The translations under genes were made by a program, and so were the position numbers. Positions 1 through 4,820 of a stretch of 5,398 bases of DNA are shown one piece after another. How positions within the stretch are numbered: the first letter of the stretch is position 1; every line of letters starts with the position of its first letter. The stretch lies in the NCBI GenBank assembly GCA_026984385.1, contig JALSSH010000030.1, positions 1-5,398 on the forward strand, read 5' to 3'. The notes under the pieces were generated by a model. It saw only the letters and a list, made by a program, of their open reading frames with translations. It searched no databases and was not told the DNA's origin. This DNA comes from Ardenticatenia bacterium. GTDB taxonomy: Bacteria > Chloroflexota > Anaerolineae > Aggregatilineales > Aggregatilineaceae.

Positions 1-909
1 GGGGGTGACGTATCCCGCCGCTTCGCTCGACCCCATCGCCACGCCGAGGATGCTGTCGTCTTCGAGCGACATTGAGCCGGCCAGCGCGGTGACCTCGCCG
101 TCGTTGATCACCTCCAACGGCGCGCCACCCATCGCTTCGCGGATGCGTTCAAAAAGCGAGCGGATCTCGCCGAAGCGATCTTGGGGCACGCCGCGAAAGA
201 GCGAGGCGACCATCGGGCGGTTGTTCACGTAAACGCCCGCCGAGCTACCGCCGATGGCGTCCACGCGGGGTAACTTGGAGGCGGCCAGTTGCAACGCCGC
301 CAAGATTTTTTGGTAATGATAGTTCGGGTCGCTGTTTTCGCGCGGCTCCCAAATAATCTCGGTGCTGAAGATCGGCTCGCCATTCACCACCGCCGAGACT
401 TTCAAGTCCGAAGCGCCCAGGTCAAAGCCGATGCGATGACCTTCCAGATGGCGGCCCAGGGCCTTTTCCGGCTCGTGCTCCGGCGGCACATCTTGCGGCG
501 CGCACGGCACGACGGTAAAGCGGCGCTGATAGACCTTTTCCCCCATAAAGCGCCAATCAAAGGCGCGCGCGCCGTCCGGAGCGTAGACGCGCCGGATATG
601 TTCGCCGATGCTGCGCGGCCCACCGACGTACACCTTCCACCCGCCGCGCTGCCACAACAAGAACTTGACCAGCCGCTCGGCGTAAAACAAATTGGCGGCG
701 GCCTGGGGATGTTCTTCCGGGTAAACGACCGTCTCATAGCGGGAAAGCGAGCCGTTGAGCCGCTCCAGCCCGATCACCAACGGCACACCTTCGCCGGACT
801 GTGCCACAGCGCGCCGAAAAGCGCGATTGGCGAGCGAGGCTGGCCGAAAGTCGGGGTCTAGCGGTGGAGTTACGGCGGGCGCAACTAAAGGGAACGGGTT
901 GTCGTTCAT
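1..909 (-). CDS. ROK-family protein with a long N-terminal extension (3' end cut off by the window)
   Basis: Open frame of 303 codons running off the left edge with no stop. The start is ATG at 909-907, with GGAG (922-919) 9 bases upstream. Residues 163-170 read DLGASDLK, matching the ROK/ASKHA phosphate-1 loop (usually DxGGTK). Residues 268-272 (INDGE) match the ROK segment whose Asp is the catalytic base in sugar kinases (here D270). Residues 289-299 (GVAMGSSEAAG) sit where the phosphate-2 glycine-rich loop is expected. Family knowledge: ROK proteins are sugar kinases such as NagK and glucokinase, or NagC/Mlc-type repressors. Oddly, about 158 residues precede the ROK domain. This part has no visible helix-turn-helix and contains strands such as LVIGLERLNG, so it is not a typical NagC-type regulator. 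The diagnostic ExGH and CxCGxxGCxE motifs would lie beyond the window. It lies 65 bases after the SIS gene on the same strand and is probably co-transcribed. A role as sugar kinase or sugar sensor is inferred. Confidence 0.85.
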   Translation of the reverse strand, partial: MNDNPFPLVAPAVTPPLDPDFRPASLANRAFRRAVAQSGEGVPLVIGLERLNGSLSRYETVVYPEEHPQAAANLFYAERLVKFLLWQRGGWKVYVGGPRSIGEHIRRVYAPDGARAFDWRFMGEKVYQRRFTVVPCAPQDVPPEHEPEKALGRHLEGHRIGFDLGASDLKVSAVVNGEPIFSTEIIWEPRENSDPNYHYQKILAALQLAASKLPRVDAIGGSSAGVYVNNRPMVASLFRGVPQDRFGEIRSLFERIREAMGGAPLEVINDGEVTALAGSMSLEDDSILGVAMGSSEAAGYVTP

Positions 910-974
910 CGAGCGGAACTCCGTGTATGGGTGCTGGCGTGGACGATGTGCAGGTGCACACGTCCCGTCGTGTT

Positions 975-2021
975 CTAATGGGTGATGGTGACTTTGCTCA
1001 AACCGCGCGGGCGGTCCACTTCGTGCCCTCGGGCAATCGCCAGGCGCATAGCGAAAACTTGCCCGTGCATCACCGCCAACAGCGGCGAAAGCCACTCGGG
1101 TACATCGGCGGGCAAGCGCATCACATTTTGCGCGTGGCGGAAAGCCTCTTCCGCGTTGGAAATGACCAACAGCTCAGCTTGGCGTTCGTGCAGCTTTTCC
1201 AGCAAGTCCAGCATGACGGGCAACGTCTTTCCTTGCGGGGCCACAGCCATCACGGGGAAGCCTGGATGGATGACCGCTATCGGCCCGTGCCGAAAGTCCG
1301 CCTCACTATAGGCGTCGCCGGTCAGGTAGCATAGCTCCTTGACCTTGAGATTGATCTCAAAGGCCGTGCAATAGTTCAGGCCACGCCCGATAACCGCAAA
1401 CTGTTCCATATAGCGATAGCGTTCGACCCACTGGGGCGCGGTCAGCGGCGTGGTGACGTATTCGCTGAGTGTTTGTTCGGCTTGGCGCGGCAATTGGCGA
1501 AGCGCTGCCCGCATGGCGTCATCATCGCTTAGCTCGGCGGCAAGCATCGCCAGAACCATCAGCTCGGCGGTATACGTTTTGGTGGCGGCGACGCTGCGCT
1601 CCTCGCCTGCCCGCAAGTGGAGATGATAGGCGGCGGCTTGCGCCACCGGCGAGTTGGGATCGTTAGTAATCGCAACGGTCAATGCCCCTTGAGCGCGCGC
1701 GTCGTCCAACACTTGGCGCACATCCGCACCCTGGCCGGATTGCGAGATGCCGACCACAAGCGCCCGCGCCAAATTCGGCGGGGTTTGGTAAAGCGTGTGG
1801 AGCGAAGGCGTTGCCAGCGCCACCGGCAAACGGTCGTATGCCCCAAGCAGATATTGCGCGTAGCGCGCGGCGTTGTCGGACGTGCCACGCGCGGCGATGT
1901 GGACAAAGCCCGGATCGAATTCACGGATTGCCGCGACCACTCGCTGAACGGCTTGGTTTTCTTCGGCCAGCAAGCGCCGAAGTACGGTAGGCTGCTCAAG
2001 GATTTCTTGTTCCAGATACAT
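975..2021 (-). CDS. SIS-domain sugar-phosphate isomerase/deaminase, GlmS C-terminal-like (AgaS/COG2222 type)
   Basis: 348 residues with two SIS domains (about 27-160 and 195-330) and no N-terminal glutaminase domain. GlmS isomerase motifs read in order: RGTSDNA (45-51), SQSGQGAD (93-100), AATKTYTAEL (145-154), GRGLNY (212-217), FEINLKVKE (221-229), FRHGPIA (243-249) and a C-terminal DRPRGLSK (336-343). By my alignment to E. coli GlmS, Glu481, Lys485, Glu488, His504 and Lys603 correspond to E222, K226, E229, H245 and K343, so the isomerase chemistry looks intact. The phosphate-loop Thr352 is Gly98. Such stand-alone proteins act as amino-sugar-phosphate deaminases/isomerases (AgaS, archaeal GlmD) or deglycases (FrlB). 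The substrate here is unknown; glucosamine-6-phosphate is a guess. The frame is open to ATG 2156, but I chose ATG 2021: the protein then starts like its family (MYLEQEILEQP), GAGG lies 11 bases upstream, and the predicted promoter start (about 2089) is downstream of 2156. Confidence 0.92.
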   Translation of the reverse strand: MYLEQEILEQPTVLRRLLAEENQAVQRVVAAIREFDPGFVHIAARGTSDNAARYAQYLLGAYDRLPVALATPSLHTLYQTPPNLARALVVGISQSGQGADVRQVLDDARAQGALTVAITNDPNSPVAQAAAYHLHLRAGEERSVAATKTYTAELMVLAMLAAELSDDDAMRAALRQLPRQAEQTLSEYVTTPLTAPQWVERYRYMEQFAVIGRGLNYCTAFEINLKVKELCYLTGDAYSEADFRHGPIAVIHPGFPVMAVAPQGKTLPVMLDLLEKLHERQAELLVISNAEEAFRHAQNVMRLPADVPEWLSPLLAVMHGQVFAMRLAIARGHEVDRPRGLSKVTITH

Positions 2022-2032
2022 AGATAGGGTTT

Positions 2033-2036
2033 CCTC
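2033..2036 (-). promoter_or_regulatory. Ribosome binding site deciding the SIS-gene start
   Basis: GAGG on the minus strand, 11 bases before ATG 2021. It supports the internal start over the longer in-frame ATG at 2156. The spacing is slightly long. Confidence 0.5.
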
Positions 2037-2046
2037 AACGAATAAG

Positions 2047-2074
2047 GCGGATGCGTTTATGTGGATAAATCCGC
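2047..2074 (-). repeat. Bulged hairpin in the leader of the SIS-gene transcript
   Basis: Plus-strand arms GCGGAT (2047-2052) and ATCCGC (2069-2074) pair over 6 bp. Inside them TTAT (2057-2060) pairs with ATAA (2065-2068) around a GTGG loop, leaving GCGT (2053-2056) as a bulge. It lies inside the predicted 5' leader (about 2089 to 2022), just upstream of the ribosome binding site. It could be an RNA structure or a second protein-binding site. No T-run follows it, so it is not an ordinary terminator. Confidence 0.4.
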
Positions 2075-2095
2075 GCCGCACTTTTGCGTGTTTCC

Positions 2096-2124
2096 ATTCT
2101 ACCGACCCATTTGTTTGTTCGCAA
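2096..2124 (-). promoter_or_regulatory. Sigma70-type promoter of the SIS-ROK unit
   Basis: On the minus strand a -35 box TTGCGA (2124-2119, 4 of 6 consensus) is followed by 17 bases and a -10 box TAGAAT (2101-2096, 5 of 6). The expected transcription start is near 2089, giving a leader of about 68 bases before ATG 2021. The -35 box forms most of the spacer of the inverted repeat at 2110-2134. Seen by eye; no start-site data. Confidence 0.6.
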
Positions 2125-2134
2125 TACAAACAAA
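2110..2134. promoter_or_regulatory. 25-bp perfect inverted repeat over the -35 box: probable operator
   Basis: The arms are TTTGTTTGT (2110-2118) and ACAAACAAA (2126-2134), a perfect 9-bp match separated by 7 bases (TCGCAAT). The minus-strand -35 box TTGCGA lies in the spacer, so a dimeric protein bound here would block RNA polymerase on the SIS-ROK promoter. The size and AT-rich arms are compatible with many repressor families, including the ROK regulators NagC/Mlc. No known consensus is clearly matched, and the binding protein is not identified in the window. Confidence 0.6.
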
Positions 2135-2204
2135 GAAGGGCGGCAAAAAATGCCACAACCTTGGGCGCGTATACGGCGCACCTTTGAGCACGGCGGAGGA
2201 GGCG

Positions 2205-2486
2205 CTATTTGGCGAAATCCTCGTCTATGAACACGCGCACCAGCACGATCAGCACCAACGCGCCGACAAAGGATGTCAGAATGGCCCCGATCGTCCCCGC
2301 CGTGCCCATGCGCCCAAAGAGGAACGACCCCACGAAAAAGCCCGCCATGCCCAAAAGCACGTTGCCGACGGGGTTATACCCCCTACCGCGAATGACCAAA
2401 CCGGCCAGATAGCCCGCGATGCCTCCGATGAGGGTGACCCAAATACACTGCAAACAACCGCAAAGCCCGAAAAATGGTGCGTCCAT
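2205..2486 (-). CDS. GlsB/YeaQ/YmgE-family small membrane protein (transglycosylase-associated protein family)
   Basis: 93 residues starting at ATG 2486, with AAGGG (2498-2494) 7 bases upstream. Three hydrophobic segments are visible: about 15-33, 38-58 and 63-86. The glycine-rich pattern GGIAGYLAGLVIRGRGYNPVG (split: GGIAGYLAG at 21-29, then NPVGNVLLGMAGFFVG at 38-53) is the hallmark of the GlsB/YeaQ/YmgE family (Pfam transglycosylase-associated protein). These are stress-linked inner-membrane proteins of unknown biochemical role, despite the Pfam name. The N-terminus departs from usual members: it is about 10 residues longer and carries C9, C11 and C14 (CGCLQC) just before the first membrane segment. 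It points the same way as the SIS gene, 183 bases upstream of it. No clear terminator separates the two, but the SIS gene has its own promoter. Confidence 0.9.
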   Translation of the reverse strand: MDAPFFGLCGCLQCIWVTLIGGIAGYLAGLVIRGRGYNPVGNVLLGMAGFFVGSFLFGRMGTAGTIGAILTSFVGALVLIVLVRVFIDEDFAK

Positions 2487-2515
2487 AGAATTGCCCTTGT
2501 GTGTGTTTGAAAACG

Positions 2516-2521
2516 ATTCTA
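2516..2521 (-). promoter_or_regulatory. Possible -10 box of the GlsB-type gene
   Basis: TAGAAT on the minus strand (2521-2516), 5 of 6 consensus and the same hexamer as in the SIS-gene promoter. It would give a leader of about 23 bases before ATG 2486. No convincing -35 box lies 16-18 bases upstream, so this may be an activator-dependent or alternative-sigma promoter, or chance. Confidence 0.3.
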
Positions 2522-2562
2522 CTGCTTATACGTGTCGTGGGGTAGTGGAGTTTCCATGCGCC

Positions 2563-2593
2563 GTTCACGATGGCTCGGTGCGGCAACGTGAAC
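2563..2593. repeat. 7-bp inverted repeat in the divergent region
   Basis: GTTCACG (2563-2569) and CGTGAAC (2587-2593) are perfect reverse complements 17 bases apart. Together they lie between the putative glsB-type promoter and the MurA-like promoter. It could be a two-site operator or a stem-loop; no partner protein is recognisable. Confidence 0.35.
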
Positions 2594-2638
2594 AAACGCC
2601 TTCGTTATAGAAAATGGGTAAATTCACAGCTTCAGAAT

Positions 2639-2659
2639 ATCCCCCTGGCGTGGGGGGAT
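2639..2659. repeat. GC-rich hairpin upstream of the MurA-like promoter
   Basis: ATCCCCC (2639-2645) pairs with GGGGGAT (2653-2659) over 7 bp with a 7-base loop. It ends 36 bases before the -35 box. No T-run follows on either strand, so it is not an intrinsic terminator of standard form. Confidence 0.4.
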
Positions 2660-2695
2660 TCCGGATTGGGAACGCGCCCCCTCAACACAGCCCCC

Positions 2696-2723
2696 TTGGA
2701 GTGCGTCCTCTTCCTGGTATAAT
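2696..2723 (+). promoter_or_regulatory. Sigma70-type promoter of the MurA-like operon
   Basis: TTGGAG (2696-2701) is followed by a 16-base spacer and a perfect TATAAT (2718-2723), preceded by TGG. The expected start is about 2730-2731. That gives a leader of about 37 bases before ATG 2767, and it falls right at an in-frame GTG (2731). Confidence 0.7.
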
Positions 2724-2753
2724 CACGCGCGTGAATCTGCAAGGGTCCGATGC

Positions 2754-2757
2754 GGAG
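2754..2757 (+). promoter_or_regulatory. Ribosome binding site deciding the MurA-like start
   Basis: GGAG, 9 bases before ATG 2767. It supports this start over the upstream in-frame GTG 2731 and ATG 2614. The latter lies upstream of the promoter. Confidence 0.6.
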
Positions 2758-2766
2758 CAAAACCTG

Positions 2767-4032
2767 ATGCGCATTATCGTTCACGGGCGCGCGCCCTTAC
2801 GCGGCGTACTACTCCCTTCCGGCAACAGCAACGCGGCGCTGGCAACTGTCGCGGCCTCTTTGCTCACCGACGAGACGGTCACGTTGCGCAACGTACCGGA
2901 CACGCTCAGCACAGCGCAGATGCTGGAAACAGCGCAAGCGCTCGGCGCGGAAGTGACGCGCGACGGCGCAACCGTGCGGTTGCACACGCCTACATTGCTC
3001 ACACGGGCCGTCGAGCGCCCCCAAACCGAACAGCAAGTCGGAACGGTGTTGTTTTTGGCCCCGCTGCTGGCTCGTCGCCGACATGCACGCTTAGAAGTCG
3101 CCTTCCCGCTGAGCCGCCTTTATACACACCTCACCGCGCTGCGCGAACTGGGCGCGGACGTGCGCACAACAGACGATGTCGTGGACTTTCAACTCCAGCC
3201 CTGGGAACGGCGCGAGTTGGTGCTCGCACAAACCAGCGTCACCGCGACGGCGCTGGTGAGTATGTTGGCCGCCAGCATGGGCCAACTGACCACCATCCAC
3301 AACGCGGCTTCCGAGCCTCACGTGCAGGATATGCTACGGTTGTTGGCCGCGATGGGCGCACGGGTGGAAGGCATTGGCTCGAATATGTTGCGCATTCATG
3401 GCACGCCCAAGCTGCACAGCGCCAACGTCGCGTTGGCCCCCGACCACATCGAGATCGCTAGCGTCGCAGGGATCGCCGCGATCACCGGCGGCACGCTGAC
3501 TGTGCAAGGCGTCGTGCCCGCCCATCTGCGGCAGATCGCGCGCGTTTATGGACGGCTGGGCGTGCATGTGTACCTGGACGGAGATACGCTGCTCGTGCCC
3601 GCGCATGAGGCGCTGGCCGTTTCTCAGCGCGCCGAAGAGTTGGACGTGCCCATAGAAACGGCGCCCTGGCCCGGCTTCCCTTCGGACTTAATCGCTATGG
3701 TCGCGTTGATCGCGACCCAGACGCGCGGCATGACGCTCATCCACGAAAAGCTGTTTGGAAACCGCTTGCTTTTTGTGGACAAGTTGGCGAGCATGGGGGC
3801 GCAGATCGTGCTCTGCGATCCGCACCGCGCCTTGATCGCCGGCCCAACACCGCTACACGGCGAGTACCTGGACACGCCCGACGTGCGCACCGGCCTGGCG
3901 CTGTTAGGGGCGGCGCTTTGCGCGGAAGGCGACGTGACCATAGACAACGCCCAGTTGATCGAACGCACCTTTGAAAACGCGATCAGCAAATTGACCCGTT
4001 TAGGAGCACAGATCGAGGTTGTGCAATCTTGA
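2767..4032 (+). CDS. MurA-like (EPSP synthase-fold) protein with a degenerate active site
   Basis: 421 residues from ATG 2767, nearly the length of E. coli MurA (419). Family signatures read in order: SGNSNAAL (18-25), LGAEV (59-63), LAPLLAR (97-103), ALRELGADV (124-132), NAASEPHVQDM (179-189), PDHIE (225-229), GFPSD (303-307), FGNRLLF (330-336) and ERTFENAISKLTRLGA (399-414). MurA transfers enolpyruvate from PEP to UDP-GlcNAc in the first committed step of peptidoglycan synthesis. Here several key residues differ in my alignment: Lys22 is S21, Arg91 is V91, Lys160 is Q155, and the loop with Cys115 is shortened. The protein's only cysteines are C350 and C385. Asp305, Arg371 and Arg397 are kept as D307, R374 and R400. 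It may therefore be a non-catalytic relative or act on another substrate. The frame extends upstream to ATG 2614, but the promoter at 2696-2723 rules that out. Automatic annotation would probably say UDP-GlcNAc 1-carboxyvinyltransferase. Confidence 0.88.
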   Translation: MRIIVHGRAPLRGVLLPSGNSNAALATVAASLLTDETVTLRNVPDTLSTAQMLETAQALGAEVTRDGATVRLHTPTLLTRAVERPQTEQQVGTVLFLAPLLARRRHARLEVAFPLSRLYTHLTALRELGADVRTTDDVVDFQLQPWERRELVLAQTSVTATALVSMLAASMGQLTTIHNAASEPHVQDMLRLLAAMGARVEGIGSNMLRIHGTPKLHSANVALAPDHIEIASVAGIAAITGGTLTVQGVVPAHLRQIARVYGRLGVHVYLDGDTLLVPAHEALAVSQRAEELDVPIETAPWPGFPSDLIAMVALIATQTRGMTLIHEKLFGNRLLFVDKLASMGAQIVLCDPHRALIAGPTPLHGEYLDTPDVRTGLALLGAALCAEGDVTIDNAQLIERTFENAISKLTRLGAQIEVVQS

Positions 4033-4814
4033 GCGAACCACCGATTGAACACATGACCGTAGGAGGGTTGCAAACCGGCGTGTGCACGGTCGGCGAGGGG
4101 CAACCCGTGCTGGCTTTGCACGGCTGGGGCGGCAGTGTGCGCAGCTTTTGGCCGGTGGCCGAGGCGCTGGCCCCGCGTGGCTACCAGGTCCATCTGCTGG
4201 ACCTGCCGGGCTTCGGCCAAAGCGAGTTGCCTCCGCAAACCTGGGGCGTGGAAGACTACGCCCGCTTTGTGGTTGCATATCTGGACGCGCGCGGGCTGGC
4301 GCAAGTAGCGCTGCTGGGCCATTCCTTCGGCGGGCGGATTGGCTTGGTCTTGGCGGCGGACTATCCTCAGCGTGTGCATAAAATGGTGCTGGCAAACGCC
4401 GCCGGTTTGCGCACGCCGCTTTCGCCCGGGCGACGCTTGCGCAATTGGGCCGCACGCACCGCCCGCCACGCGCTTACCGCGCTCGGCCTAGAAAGGCTGC
4501 GCGCCCAGCTTCAAGAGCGTTACAATCAGCGTTTCGCCTCAGAAGACTATTTGAACGCAGGGCCGCTACGCGAAACGTTCGTGCGCGTCATCTCGCAAGA
4601 TTTGGCCGACTTTGCCGCGCGCGTCCAAGCGCCGACCGTGCTCGTTTGGGGAGACCGTGACACCGAAACCCCGCTGTGGCAGGGGCGCAAACTCGAAGCG
4701 CTGATCCCCGACGCGGGCTTGATCGTGTTCCAGGGCGCGGGGCATTTTTCCTACCTGGAGCGACTGTATGACTTTGTGCGCATCGTGGATCATTTCCTCA
4801 GCGACGGGAGTTAG
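4029..4814 (+). CDS. Alpha/beta hydrolase, translationally coupled to the MurA-like gene
   Basis: 261 residues from TTG 4029, which overlaps the upstream TGA stop (TTGA). GAGG (4015-4018) lies 10 bases before it. An in-frame ATG at 4053 (residue 9) is an alternative start. All hydrolase landmarks are present: oxyanion-hole motif HGWGG (31-35), nucleophile elbow GHSFGG with S99 (97-102), acid D211 in WGDRD, and catalytic H239 in GAGHF. A cap region lies between about 125 and 195, including the basic stretch PGRRLRNWAARTARH (133-147). There is no signal peptide, so it is probably cytoplasmic. Family members cleave esters, amides or lactones, and the fold does not reveal the substrate. The 4-base overlap with a MurA homologue and the 6-base gap to a Mur ligase suggest a task in cell-wall precursor or lipid-linked metabolism. 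That is inference from position only. Confidence 0.93.
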   Translation: MSEPPIEHMTVGGLQTGVCTVGEGQPVLALHGWGGSVRSFWPVAEALAPRGYQVHLLDLPGFGQSELPPQTWGVEDYARFVVAYLDARGLAQVALLGHSFGGRIGLVLAADYPQRVHKMVLANAAGLRTPLSPGRRLRNWAARTARHALTALGLERLRAQLQERYNQRFASEDYLNAGPLRETFVRVISQDLADFAARVQAPTVLVWGDRDTETPLWQGRKLEALIPDAGLIVFQGAGHFSYLERLYDFVRIVDHFLSDGS

Positions 4815-4820
4815 GGCCGG

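Larger units (their letters stand above)
2022..2204. other. Intergenic region between the GlsB-type and SIS genes
   Basis: 183 bases holding the SIS-gene promoter, its probable operator and a leader hairpin, all listed separately. The remaining part (2135-2204) has a near-palindrome centred on CGTATACG (2168-2175) and a short GGCA/TGCC hairpin around an A-run. Neither qualifies as a terminator for the upstream glsB-type gene. Confidence 0.5.
2487..2766. other. Divergent intergenic region between the GlsB-type and MurA-like genes
   Basis: 280 bases without a supported gene. It contains the plus-strand promoter, a possible minus-strand -10 box, one spaced inverted repeat and one GC hairpin, all listed separately. 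Short open frames cross it on both strands, but none has a ribosome binding site plus recognisable protein features. Confidence 0.6.

Noticed and set aside
947..960. TGTGC/GCACA 5-bp inverted repeat between the SIS and ROK genes
   Set aside because: It is too short to distinguish from chance in GC-rich DNA. No promoter or T-run is associated with it.
1302..1312. CTCACTATAGG, resembling the 3' part of a T7 phage promoter
   Set aside because: The upstream half of the T7 consensus is missing, and the bases encode the conserved GDAYSEAD stretch of the SIS protein, which explains them.
289..1334. Long plus-strand open frames (289-861 and 801-1334) opposite the ROK and SIS genes
   Set aside because: They are antisense to well-supported conserved genes, have no recognisable domains, and are rich in R/A/H/Q as expected for GC-rich shadow frames.
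2142..2154. GGCA/TGCC hairpin around an A/T run as a terminator of the GlsB-type gene
   Set aside because: The stem is only 4 bp, and the T-run forms the loop rather than following the stem, so it is not a rho-independent terminator.
2022..2156. 45-residue N-terminal extension of the SIS protein (ATG at 2156)
   Set aside because: It spans the predicted promoter, operator and leader hairpin, has no family similarity and lacks a ribosome binding site. The family-like N-terminus begins at ATG 2021.
2606..2611. TATAGA as a second -10 box on the plus strand
   Set aside because: No acceptable -35 box lies 16-18 bases upstream, and a much better promoter exists at 2696-2723.
2614..2766. 51-residue N-terminal extension of the MurA-like protein (ATG at 2614)
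   Set aside because: The promoter lies inside it (2696-2723), the peptide is low in family-like character, and the protein from 2767 already has the normal MurA length.
3624..4469. 281-codon minus-strand open frame
   Set aside because: It is antisense to the MurA-like and hydrolase genes, which have clear catalytic or fold motifs. Its translation shows no family pattern.
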